Below are positions 26,188-34,682 of a stretch of 64,000 bases of DNA, one piece after another; positions within the stretch are counted from its first letter, which is position 1; every line of letters begins with the position of its first letter. The stretch comes from Arthrobacter sp. AL12 (lineage in GTDB: Bacteria > Actinomycetota > Actinomycetes > Actinomycetales > Micrococcaceae). The notes under the pieces were generated by a model that was not told the DNA's origin, searched no databases, and saw only the letters and a program-made list of their open reading frames with translations. A program made the translations under genes and the position numbers. The stretch is taken from the NCBI RefSeq assembly GCF_029960645.1, contig NZ_JASBQY010000005.1:62001-126000 (forward strand). The letters run 5' to 3'.

Positions 26188-26804
26188 TAGGCCTCCTCGG
26201 AAGGTCCATTGTTTGCGTTCTCCAGGCCTGCCTCGTCGAGGTGGCTGAACTCTATTTCGACTTTTCCGCTGCGAATCTTGTGGAAGGGAAGCTTGATGGG
26301 TTCGCCCTGCTTGGACTTCATGCCCTTCTTCACGGCGATCTCCGGGACCAGGGTGACGCCGTCGTCGTCGACGGACTGAACCCGGCCGGTGACGTTCTCG
26401 CCCTGCAGGACATTGACCTTGACCATCCGGCCGCGGGCACGGTGCCAGTGCCGCTCCTCGGTAAGGGGACGGCCGACGCCGGGCGAGGAAACCTCAAGCT
26501 CGTAAGGGCGCGCGTCGGTGCTTGGATCGTTGTCCAGGATGTCGGAGAGGGACTTGGAAATCTCCGCGATGACGTCGAGACCTACGCCGCCCGATTCTTC
26601 CTGCGGCAGGTCCACCACTACGTGGACGACGCGGTTGGCTCCGGCGACGTGAATGGAAACGTCCTCCAGGTACAGCCGGTTTGCCAGGACCTCGGGTTCA
26701 AGGAGGGCATGCAGCCGCTCGGCCTCGAAGTTGTGAGCGGGTGCGGCCTCAGCCTTACCCGTCCCGGTCCGGTCTGCTGAAGTCGTGGCTTCTGCGTTGG
26801 TCAT
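26187..26804 (-). CDS. rimP: Ribosome maturation factor RimP
   Basis: 205 residues. Required for 30S subunit assembly. The family motifs [37 protein letters not shown] and [14 protein letters not shown] (around 95-110) are clear, followed by a C-terminal SH3-like domain. ATG 26804 has a GGGAGG ribosome site about 10 nt upstream. The usual rimP-nusA-ylxR-infB order follows. Confidence 0.95.
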   Translation of the reverse strand: MTNAEATTSADRTGTGKAEAAPAHNFEAERLHALLEPEVLANRLYLEDVSIHVAGANRVVHVVVDLPQEESGGVGLDVIAEISKSLSDILDNDPSTDARPYELEVSSPGVGRPLTEERHWHRARGRMVKVNVLQGENVTGRVQSVDDDGVTLVPEIAVKKGMKSKQGEPIKLPFHKIRSGKVEIEFSHLDEAGLENANNGPSEEA

Positions 26805-26892
26805 GATGCCGGCCGCCTCCCGTTAGATGATGTTGTGTGTACTAGCCTAGCGATTTTCCGGGCGCCGTGGTGCACTTCAGTTCCCGGCCGGC

Positions 26893-28143
26893 ATGACAAC
26901 ATGGTCTGTTGTGAAAGACGACAGCGGGGAAAAGCAGCGGCGGACGCTCATTCCCCGCATCGCGCTCCTGGCCTGCCTCGCCCTCGTGGTCGTGAGCCTC
27001 GGGATCGCGCTGAGTCCCCGAAGTCCCGTGGAGCCCGCCGACCCGCCGTTTTCCGAGCAGGCAAGGTCCGCCGCGCTGGCCGAGACCATGCGGCTGCGGG
27101 CCGCCGGCGAGGAACTGGGCGGGTCCACGACCGGTGACGCAACGCCCGCCGTGGCGCGGACTGTGAGTTTGCTGACAAGCCAGGCCCGTGCCCTCCTCCT
27201 GCCGGGCCAGGATGAGCCGGATGCTGCTCTCCCGGCGGGGCCTTCCGCACCGTCGGCTGCTCCGTCTGAGGCCCCCTCTCTTGCTCCGTCTGGTGTTCCG
27301 TCTCCTGATCAGCCTGGTGCCGAGTCCGCGGCTACGCTGCCCGCTTCGGCCGCGGCTTCGCTGCCCGCTTCGGCGGCCGCACTGGCATCCGCCCTGGCGG
27401 ACAGCGCCGCCCAGCGGCTCGCCGACGCTGCCGTGGCTGACGGCGGAATGGCCCGCCTGCTCGCCGCTGTCGGGACGGCCCAGCTGCTGCAGGCATCCTC
27501 CCTAGCGGCGGCCGCCGGGGCGCCGGCCCCGGCGGTGCCCGACCCTGCCGTACCCCCGCTTTCCGGCACGTGCCCGGATGCTGCGGCGTCGCCGTCGTCC
27601 TCCCCGGCTGCGACGGCACCTTCAGCCGCGTCGGCGGCTTCAGCGGCTCCGGCAACTTCGTCCCCTTCGGCGGCTTCTGCGGGAGCTGATGCCCAGGCCG
27701 CCACACTGCCCGGGGCGCTGGCCGCGACCGTAAGGACAGAACTGGAGACCGTGTACGGCTACCAGGTGGCCCTGCCCCGGCTGGGTGGCGCGGCGGCTGC
27801 CCGGGCGTCGGAACAGCTCATCCTGCATGAGGCCCTCGCGGCCGGCGCGGAAGCCCTGAGCCGGGTACATTGCGCCCCCGTGCCGCAGCGCGAAGCCGGA
27901 TACGCGACGGAGCAGGACTTCCTGGCCAACCCCGCCACCGGTCTCGGAGGGTTGGAAGCCTCGGCGCTGCGGGTCTACGGGGACCTGGTGGCCTTGAGTG
28001 AGGGCCAGACCCGTCAATGGGCGATCGCCGGGCTCGTCGGTGCCGCACGCCGCTCCGCCGCCTGGGGTGCGGAGACAGGAGCCCTCCCCGGCCTGGCGGT
28101 AGACCCGGCGGGCTTGCCCGAACTGCCGGCACCCAGCCCGTAG
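26893..28143 (+). CDS. DUF4439 (ferritin-like) protein with membrane anchor
   Basis: About 416 residues. An N-terminal transmembrane segment (IALLACLALVVVSLGIAL, residues 23-40) anchors an extracytoplasmic part. A long Ala/Ser/Pro-rich middle (about 110-285) follows, then a C-terminal helical DUF4439 domain (ELETVYGYQVALPRLGG, ILHEALAAGAEAL). The domain is ferritin-like in fold, but no di-iron motif is obvious. The start is uncertain: ATG 26893, or GTG 26911 with CATGGT just upstream. It is divergent from rimP. Confidence 0.65.
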   Translation: MTTWSVVKDDSGEKQRRTLIPRIALLACLALVVVSLGIALSPRSPVEPADPPFSEQARSAALAETMRLRAAGEELGGSTTGDATPAVARTVSLLTSQARALLLPGQDEPDAALPAGPSAPSAAPSEAPSLAPSGVPSPDQPGAESAATLPASAAASLPASAAALASALADSAAQRLADAAVADGGMARLLAAVGTAQLLQASSLAAAAGAPAPAVPDPAVPPLSGTCPDAAASPSSSPAATAPSAASAASAAPATSSPSAASAGADAQAATLPGALAATVRTELETVYGYQVALPRLGGAAAARASEQLILHEALAAGAEALSRVHCAPVPQREAGYATEQDFLANPATGLGGLEASALRVYGDLVALSEGQTRQWAIAGLVGAARRSAAWGAETGALPGLAVDPAGLPELPAPSP

Positions 28144-28395
28144 CCTGCCTCGGCCTGCTTCCCGGTTGGGCGGTTGGGCGTTGGGCGGTTTCGCTTGGGC
28201 TGGGTGTCGGCCGCGCCGGGCAACATTGAGGTCCGAAAACCACGAATCCAGCTCAAAAATGCCCCGAATCTGGGTCATAGTGCCCCCGCTGCGCTGCCCG
28301 CCGAGAACCGGGTACCGGGAACCGCGGCGGCGAGGAAACGCTTACTTAGGCTCGTCATACTGGCCGGCTGTGGTCGCCGGTGCTTTGCTGTAGTC

Positions 28396-29127
28396 ATGGA
28401 CAGTCAAGCCGCCCCCCTCCAGCACGACAACGAGCCCCACAAGACCGACATCGCGCACCGCCTCAACTGGCTGCGCGCGGGTGTGCTGGGCGCCAACGAC
28501 GGCATCGTCTCCGTCGCCGCGATTGTGGTCGGTGTCGCCGGCGTCACCACCGAGTCCGGCCCCATCCTCATCGCCGGTACCGCCGGTGTGGTCGGTGGCG
28601 CAATCTCGATGGCCCTGGGCGAGTATGTCTCGGTAAGCAGCCAGAAGGACAGCCAGCGGGCCCTGATCGAGAAGGAACGCCGGGAACTGGAAGAACAGCC
28701 CGAAGAGGAGCTCGAGGAACTCGCCGCGATCTACCAGGGCAAGGGTCTTAGCGCGGACACCGCCCGGACAGTGGCCAAGGAACTCACCGCCCACGATGCC
28801 CTCGGCGCCCACTTGTCGGCGGAACTGCACATCGACGAGACGGACATTGTCAGTCCGTGGCACGCCGCGTTCGCCTCCGCTGCGGCGTTCCTGGTCGGTG
28901 CCATCCTCCCGATGCTTGCCATCCTGCTGCCGCCGGAGAACATCCGGGTTCCGCTGACCTTCGTGGCCGTGCTGGTGGCCCTGGCACTGACCGGGGCCGT
29001 CGGCGCCTGGATCGGCGGCGGCTCGAAGATGAAGGCCGCCGTGCGGGTGGTGATCGGCGGCGCCGCGGCGCTCATCGCGACCTTCCTGATCGGCAGCTGG
29101 CTCGGAGCCAGCGGCATCGCCGGCTAA
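28396..29127 (+). CDS. VIT1/CCC1-family transporter
   Basis: 243 residues. Membrane transporter related to vacuolar iron/manganese transporters. The N-terminal helix pair has HRLNWLRAGVLGANDGIVS and GGAISMALGEYVSVSSQKD, both family signatures. A soluble Glu-rich segment (EEQPEEELEELAAIYQGKGL) follows, then three more helices (AAAFLVGAILPMLAILLPP, LTFVAVLVALALTGAVGAW, ALIATFLIGSWLG). It likely exports Fe(II) or Mn(II). ATG 28396 lacks a ribosome site. The 250-bp gap before it (28144-28395) holds nothing recognisable. Confidence 0.88.
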   Translation: MDSQAAPLQHDNEPHKTDIAHRLNWLRAGVLGANDGIVSVAAIVVGVAGVTTESGPILIAGTAGVVGGAISMALGEYVSVSSQKDSQRALIEKERRELEEQPEEELEELAAIYQGKGLSADTARTVAKELTAHDALGAHLSAELHIDETDIVSPWHAAFASAAAFLVGAILPMLAILLPPENIRVPLTFVAVLVALALTGAVGAWIGGGSKMKAAVRVVIGGAAALIATFLIGSWLGASGIAG

Positions 29128-29171
29128 CGGCCCTGCTTCGTCGGCAGGATGCTGCAACTACGCTGGATCCG

Positions 29172-30278
29172 ATGATTCAGCCAGCAGATATCCCGATTCC
29201 GCCCGACCTCAGCCGCCGCTACGGCGGCAGCTCAAGCGGCCGCGGCTGGCTCGCCTCCCTGCCCGGCCTGGTCCGGCACTGCCTGGACCAGTGGCAGCTC
29301 GAGCTGGACCTCGCCCCCGGAGCGCTGCCGCGGAACGGCCACGGAGCCATCGTGATTCCGGTGCGGCATGGTGCCAGCGCCCGCACCGGCACCGAGTTCG
29401 GGAATGGAACCCTGGGTACTGCGCGCCAGGCTGCCGTCCTGAAGATCGCGTATCCGCACGACGAAGCGCTCGTGGAACCGCAGGCCCTCGCCCTCTGGGA
29501 CGGGCACGGGGCGGTGCGGCTGCTGGCCGGCGACGCCGGGGCCGGTGCGCTGCTGCTGGAGCGCCTGGACGCTGCCCGGTCCCTCCATAACGCGCCCCTG
29601 GACGAGGCTGTCCCGGTGTGGGGCGCCTTGGTCCGCCAGCTGGGCCTGGTCCCGGACGGACGGCCGGAATGGCGGGATTTCGACCACGTGGCGGCCCGGG
29701 CCGAGCAGTGGAGTGATGAGTTGCCGGAGAGCTGGGAACGGCTGGGCCGGCCCTTCCCGCGCTGGCTGCTGGAAGCCGCGCTCGAGGTCTGCCAGACCCG
29801 CGGGGCCGTCGGGCGACGCTCCGGGCGGGATGTGCTGGTCCATACCGACCTGCACTATCTGAACATCCTGGCCGGGCTCCCCGGGGAGGAACCGGAGAGC
29901 GGCGGCGGTGAAGCAGCCGCTGGATGGGCCGCGATCGATCCGCAGCCCATGATCGGCGAGGCGGAATTCGCGGTGGCACCGTTGTTGTGGAACCGGATCC
30001 GTGAGCTGTCACGGGCGGATCCGGAACGGGGCCTGCGGGAGCGCTGCCGGGACTTCAGCATGGCCGCCGGGCTCGACGCCGAGGTGGCCCGGCAATGGAG
30101 CCTGGCCCGCGAGGTCGAGAACGCGCTCTGGTACGCGTCGACGCCCGGGCACGACGGCGATCTCGCCCGGTCACTCTGGGTGGCCAGCACGCTCGCCGGC
30201 CGGACGCTCCCGGAGCTCCCCGCGCCCCACGGGCTGCCGGCGCCGGGCGTCCCGGCGTCCCGGGACTTTCGGCACTAA
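29172..30278 (+). CDS. APH(6)/hydroxyurea-type phosphotransferase
   Basis: 368 residues, resembling the aminoglycoside/hydroxyurea antibiotic resistance kinase family (streptomycin 6-phosphotransferase-like). Landmarks are AAVLKIAYPHDEALVEPQAL (ATP lysine), GALLLERLDAARSL, the catalytic loop VLVHTDLHYLNIL (HxDxxxxN) and AAIDPQPMIGEAEFAVAPLLWN (DxxP metal site). TACGCT lies 7 nt before ATG 29172, indicating a leaderless start. Whether it confers resistance cannot be told; chromosomal homologues are common in actinobacteria. Confidence 0.85.
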   Translation: MIQPADIPIPPDLSRRYGGSSSGRGWLASLPGLVRHCLDQWQLELDLAPGALPRNGHGAIVIPVRHGASARTGTEFGNGTLGTARQAAVLKIAYPHDEALVEPQALALWDGHGAVRLLAGDAGAGALLLERLDAARSLHNAPLDEAVPVWGALVRQLGLVPDGRPEWRDFDHVAARAEQWSDELPESWERLGRPFPRWLLEAALEVCQTRGAVGRRSGRDVLVHTDLHYLNILAGLPGEEPESGGGEAAAGWAAIDPQPMIGEAEFAVAPLLWNRIRELSRADPERGLRERCRDFSMAAGLDAEVARQWSLAREVENALWYASTPGHDGDLARSLWVASTLAGRTLPELPAPHGLPAPGVPASRDFRH

Positions 30279-30312
30279 GCTCCTCCCCTGGCCCCGGACG
30301 AGGGTGGGGTGC

Positions 30313-32268
30313 ATGCACGAACCCTGGGAGGGGCGCTCAAACTCCGTGCCCGAAGGGCACACGAAGCGGACCAATGACGATCCGTTTCTCCGGTACGCAG
30401 CCCGCTTCGACCGGCCGATCGGGGACGTCCGGGGCATGCTCCGCCCCCCGGGCGCTGAACCAACGGCGGTTGCCCGTGCGCTCGGGTTGCCCGCCGCGGC
30501 GGTCCAGGGACCGGCGTCGTTCTTCAGCGATTTCTCCGCGCCGCGCGGATCGCGGCATGTCCGCGTCTGCACCGCCACCGCGTGCTTCGCGGCGACTGCC
30601 GGAGCCCACGTGGCCGAGGTGGAGGCGGCTCTCGGGGTAGAGGCGTGGAGCCGGACGGCGGACGGCTCCGTTTCGATCCAGGCGGTGCGCTGCCTCGGCT
30701 ACTGCTTCGCCGGCCCCGCAGCCCTAGACGGCGACCAGGCCTGCGCCGGCCCCGATCTGGCCGCGCAATTGCGGGGGGAATCCCCGGCCAAGGCGCCGCC
30801 CCGTCTGGTGGTGGATCCCCGCCGCACCTCACTGGCCCGGCACGCCGACGTCCACCTTCGGCCGCGGCCGGGAACCAACGTGGCCGTGTTCAACGGCCTC
30901 GCACACGTCCTGGTCCGCGAGGGCCTGGTGGACGAGGACTTCCTCAACACCCGCACCAGCGGCCATGAGGAACTGCTCGGGTTGCTCGGCGACTATCCGC
31001 CGGACCGCGTGGCTGAAATCTCCGGCGTACCCGCGGAGGACCTGGTGCGCGCGGCCGTGATGTACGGGCAGTCGCTGGCTCCGGCGATCTTCTATGGACT
31101 CGGGGTGACCGAACACCTGCACGGCACGGACGGTGTCCGGGCCCTCTCCAACCTGGCCCTCCTGCGCGGGGCGGTTGGACCCGGATCCGGCGGCGGGGTG
31201 AATCCGCTGCGCGGGCAAAACAACGTCCAGGGGGCATCGGACATGGGGGCCCTCCCCGATCTGCTGCCCGGATACCAGAAAGTCAACGATCCCGAAGCGT
31301 GCTCAAGCTTCGCCGCTGCCTGGCGGACCAGCCTGCCGCCGCGGCCGGGACTTCGGATCCCGCAGATGTTCGCGGCCGCCCGGGGCGGGGCGTTGAAGGC
31401 CCTGTGGGTGATCGGCGAGGACGTACTCACCACCGACCCCAACAGCACGGAGGTGCGGGCGGCACTGGAGGCCTGCCCGCTGGTGATCTGCAACGACCTG
31501 TTCCTCTCCCCCACGGCTGCCGCCGCCGACGTCGTCTTCCCGGTGGCGGCTTGGCTCGAGAAGGACGGCACCTTCGTCAACTTCGACCGGCGCTTCCAGC
31601 GGGTCCGCGAGGCCGTGGCTCCCCCGGCTGGGGTCCGCACGGACTTTGCTGTCCTGGTCGACGTCGCGGCCCGCATGGGGGCGGATCTCGGCTGCGCGAC
31701 GCCGGCTGAAGCCATGGCGGAATGCGCCACGGTCGCGCCGCTGTTCGGGGGAATCTCGCACCCGCGCCTGGACCGGGACGGTCCGCTGCACTGGCCGTGC
31801 GTGTCGGCCGAATCCCCCGGAACGCCCCGGCTGTATCAGGACCGCTTTGCCACCCCTGACGGTCTGGCGCATCTGGCAGCTCGGCCCTACCTGCCGCCGG
31901 GCGAGCAATGCGACGCGGAGTTCCCTTTCCTGCTGATCACCGGTCGCCGGGGAGAGCATTACAACTCCGGCAGCATGACCCGCCGCACCGACAACCTGCA
32001 CCTGCTCACCGAAGAGACGGTCTACGTCGACCCCGGCGACGCGTCCGCGCTGGGCCTCGGTGAGGGCGATTACGTCCGGCTGGACAGCCGGCACGGGGCG
32101 GCGGTCCTGCGGGTCAGGATCACGGACGACGTGGAACCCGGGCAGGTGTTTGCCGGCTTCCATTTCCCCGGCGCCACGGTCAACAGCCTGACCTCCTCCC
32201 AGACGGATGAGGTCACGGGCTGCCCGGAATACAAGGTGGCGGCCGTCCGTCTGGCCGTCCACGCCTGA
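30313..32268 (+). CDS. Chimera: NuoE-type [2Fe-2S] domain fused to C-terminal half of formate dehydrogenase alpha
   Basis: 651 residues in one frame. Residues about 25-155 are a NuoE/HoxE-type thioredoxin-like domain with all four [2Fe-2S] cysteines (VCTATACF, C86 and C91; CLGYC, C127 and C131). From residue 165 (LVVDPRRTSLARHADVHL) to the end it is the C-terminal half of an FdhF/FdhA molybdopterin subunit (GGGVNPLRGQNNVQGASDMG, GEDVLTTDPNSTEV, AADVVFPVAAWLEKDG, C-terminal GCPEYKVAAVRL). Missing are the NADH/FMN subunit normally between them and the FDH N-terminal [4Fe-4S] and catalytic Cys/Sec region. Formate oxidation is therefore unlikely. ATG 30313 is probable. Confidence 0.8.
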   Translation: MHEPWEGRSNSVPEGHTKRTNDDPFLRYAARFDRPIGDVRGMLRPPGAEPTAVARALGLPAAAVQGPASFFSDFSAPRGSRHVRVCTATACFAATAGAHVAEVEAALGVEAWSRTADGSVSIQAVRCLGYCFAGPAALDGDQACAGPDLAAQLRGESPAKAPPRLVVDPRRTSLARHADVHLRPRPGTNVAVFNGLAHVLVREGLVDEDFLNTRTSGHEELLGLLGDYPPDRVAEISGVPAEDLVRAAVMYGQSLAPAIFYGLGVTEHLHGTDGVRALSNLALLRGAVGPGSGGGVNPLRGQNNVQGASDMGALPDLLPGYQKVNDPEACSSFAAAWRTSLPPRPGLRIPQMFAAARGGALKALWVIGEDVLTTDPNSTEVRAALEACPLVICNDLFLSPTAAAADVVFPVAAWLEKDGTFVNFDRRFQRVREAVAPPAGVRTDFAVLVDVAARMGADLGCATPAEAMAECATVAPLFGGISHPRLDRDGPLHWPCVSAESPGTPRLYQDRFATPDGLAHLAARPYLPPGEQCDAEFPFLLITGRRGEHYNSGSMTRRTDNLHLLTEETVYVDPGDASALGLGEGDYVRLDSRHGAAVLRVRITDDVEPGQVFAGFHFPGATVNSLTSSQTDEVTGCPEYKVAAVRLAVHA

Positions 32269-32330
32269 GCCGGCAGGAACATGCAGGTCTGAGCCGGCAG
32301 GAACGTCCACGCCTGAGCCGGCGGGAAGAG
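32260..32330. repeat. 24-bp tandem repeat after the FDH chimera
   Basis: Three units of CACGCCTGAGCCGGCAGGAAC plus three bases begin over the stop codon of the chimera and run to 32330. The TGA stop lies in the first unit, so unit number does not alter the protein. No hairpin terminator is evident. Confidence 0.75.
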
Positions 32331-32350
32331 TGGCCGCGCATCCCGGGCGG

Positions 32351-33775
32351 TCAGCCGCGGACCGCCGCCACGGCATCCCGGACGGCGGCGACGGCGACTG
32401 CCACGTCGGCGTCGTCTGTGCTCCGGTTGCTGACGGAAATCCTGAGGATGTCGCGGTCCCGCCAGCGCGACCCGGACATCCAGACCCGCCCGTCGGCAAT
32501 GATCCGCGCCGTCACCGCACGGGTCGTGGCGTCGTCGCCGAAGGCCAGCGAGACCTGGGTGTAGTCGACGTCGTTGAGCACCTCGACGCCTTCCAGGGCG
32601 GAGAGCTGCTCCGCCAGTTGCCGGGCGTGCAGCACCAGCCCGCGGACCTGGGCGGCCACCCCGTCCCGGCCCAGCGATTTCAGCGCGGCCCACACCGGCA
32701 CCCCGCGGGCCCGGCGGGACAGTTCCGGCACCGACTCGAAGGGGTCCGCCGCGCCGTCGGCGTCCTGGATCAGGTAGCTGGTGTGCAGGCCCATGGCGGC
32801 CCGCAGCGCCTGGGCGTCACGGACCACCGCGATGCCGCAGTCGTAGGGGACGTTGAGGGTCTTGTGCGCGTCGGTGCCCCAGGAATCGGCGCCCTGCAGC
32901 CCGGCGGTCAGCGCGGCGAGCTCCGGGACGGCGGCGGCCCAGAGCCCGAACGCGCCGTCCACATGGACCCAGGCGCCGTGTGCTTTGGCGATGGCGATGG
33001 CGATGGCCTCCGTGAACGGATCGAAGGCTCCGGAGTGCAGGTTCCCGGCCTGCAGGCAGACCAGCAGCGGGGCCGGGCCCGATCCGGCTGCCGACGCCTG
33101 TTCAACGGCGCTCGCCAGGGCCCGGTCCAGCTCCCGCGGGTTGATGCGGCCCTGCCGGTCCGCGGGGACCACGGTGGGCCGCCCCAGCCCCAGATACCTG
33201 AGGCCGAGGTCGATGGTGTCGTGCCGTTCCTGGCCCACGAAGCAGCGGATCCGCGGGGCGCCGGAGAGGCCGTCGCCGTCGAGGTCCCAGCCGGCGTCGG
33301 CCATCAGGCGCCAGCGGGCGGCGGCCAGCCCGGTGAAGTTGGCCATCGTGGCGCCGGTGGCAAAACCGACGTCGGACCCTTCAGGAAGCCCCAGCAGCTC
33401 CAGCAGCCAGGTGCCGGCGGCCTCCTCGATGGCCGCCGTCGCGGGGGTGGCGAAGCGCAGTCCGGCGTTCTGGTCCCAGGCACTGACCAGCCAGTCCGCG
33501 GCCAGCGCCGCCGGCAGCGTGCCTCCGATGACCCAGCCGAAGAACCGTCCGGAGGGCATGGCCATCAGCCCTGGTTCGGCCTTCGTGGCGAGGTACTCCA
33601 CCACCTCCGCTGCCGGCATGCCTTCCCGGGGCAACGGACCGCCGAAGTCGGCAGCGAGGTCTGTCGCGGACACACGAGGGCCCACAAGCCGTGTTTCCTG
33701 GCTCTCCAGCCACTGGCGGGCGTGCCGGGCCGCCGTCTCCAGGGCATCGCTGTAGCGTTCTTCAGGTGCTGACAT
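32351..33775 (-). CDS. PLP-dependent group II amino acid decarboxylase family protein
   Basis: 474 residues, fold-type I, related to aromatic L-amino acid decarboxylases and glutamate decarboxylases. The substrate loop and PLP contacts are seen in FATGATMANFTGLAAARW, AWVHVDGAFGLW, and the Schiff-base lysine in SWGTDAHKTLNVPYDCG (around 285-301). The C-terminal DILRISVSNRSTD is typical. The substrate amino acid cannot be deduced. TAGCAT lies 6 nt before ATG 33775 (leaderless). It stands alone, convergent with the FDH chimera. Confidence 0.82.
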   Translation of the reverse strand: MSAPEERYSDALETAARHARQWLESQETRLVGPRVSATDLAADFGGPLPREGMPAAEVVEYLATKAEPGLMAMPSGRFFGWVIGGTLPAALAADWLVSAWDQNAGLRFATPATAAIEEAAGTWLLELLGLPEGSDVGFATGATMANFTGLAAARWRLMADAGWDLDGDGLSGAPRIRCFVGQERHDTIDLGLRYLGLGRPTVVPADRQGRINPRELDRALASAVEQASAAGSGPAPLLVCLQAGNLHSGAFDPFTEAIAIAIAKAHGAWVHVDGAFGLWAAAVPELAALTAGLQGADSWGTDAHKTLNVPYDCGIAVVRDAQALRAAMGLHTSYLIQDADGAADPFESVPELSRRARGVPVWAALKSLGRDGVAAQVRGLVLHARQLAEQLSALEGVEVLNDVDYTQVSLAFGDDATTRAVTARIIADGRVWMSGSRWRDRDILRISVSNRSTDDADVAVAVAAVRDAVAAVRG

Positions 33776-33874
33776 AGCTGCATGCTAAGCCCGCGGCCAG
33801 ACGACGGGCAGTGGGGTCAGGCAGGACAGCAATTCTGGACGGGCAGCGGGGGTGGGCGCCCGGCGGCCGGCGGG

Positions 33875-34669
33875 TCAGGCGAAGTTCTCCTGCCAGATGT
33901 CCGCGCCGAGCTTGATGATCAGCACACCCACCACGGCCAGGAACACGATGCGGATGAACTTGTTCCCGTGCCTGACGGCGGTCCGGGCCCCGAGGTAGCC
34001 GCCGGCCATGTTCGCCACGCCCAGGACCAGCCCGAGTCCCCACAGCACGGCACCATGCGGCACAAAGAACAGCAGGGCCCCGGCGTTGGTGGCCATGTTC
34101 ACGATCTTGGCCTTGGCGCTTGCCTCGAGGAAGGCGTACCCCATCGCCGAGACGAGCGCGATGATCAGGAAGGACCCGGTGCCGGGGCCGATCAGGCCGT
34201 CGTAGAACCCGATCACGCCGCCGATCAGGCACGCCAGCACATAGTGCCGGTGGCCGTTGTGCCGCAGCCGGGTCAGCTCCCCGACGTTCGGGCGGAAGGC
34301 CGTGAACAGCGCGACGGCGACGAGCGCCACCAGGATGATGGGTTTGAACACGCTCGCCGGGAGGTTCGCGGCGAGCACCGCCCCGCCGAAGCTGCCGGCC
34401 ATGGCTATCACCGCCATGGGCAGCGCGGTCCGCAGATCCGGCCGAACCCGGCCGTAGTAGGTGACGGCGCTGGTCGTGGTGCCGAAAATCGACCCCATCT
34501 TGTTCGTCGCCAGCGCCTGCACCGGGCTGATGCCCGGCACCAGCAGCATCGCCGGGAGCTGGATCAGTCCCCCGCCGCCGACGACGGCGTCGACCCAGCC
34601 CGCGGCGAAGCCGGCGACCACGATCAGGATCAGGGTGCTGAGCTCGATCGACTCGAGTCCGGAGACCAC
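33875..34669 (-). CDS. TauE/SafE-family (TSUP) anion permease
   Basis: 264 residues with about eight membrane segments, a member of the sulfite/sulfonate exporter family. Characteristic motifs are AGFAAGWVDAVVGGGGLIQLP near the N terminus and CLIGGVIGFYDGLIGPGTGSF in the second half, the internal repeat of the fold. The substrate is probably an organosulfur anion, by family only. GTG 34669 is selected because the hydrophobic start follows it directly; it begins 13 bp after the proS stop. Confidence 0.85.
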   Translation of the reverse strand: MVSGLESIELSTLILIVVAGFAAGWVDAVVGGGGLIQLPAMLLVPGISPVQALATNKMGSIFGTTTSAVTYYGRVRPDLRTALPMAVIAMAGSFGGAVLAANLPASVFKPIILVALVAVALFTAFRPNVGELTRLRHNGHRHYVLACLIGGVIGFYDGLIGPGTGSFLIIALVSAMGYAFLEASAKAKIVNMATNAGALLFFVPHGAVLWGLGLVLGVANMAGGYLGARTAVRHGNKFIRIVFLAVVGVLIIKLGADIWQENFA

Positions 34670-34682
34670 GCCTGACTGCGGG

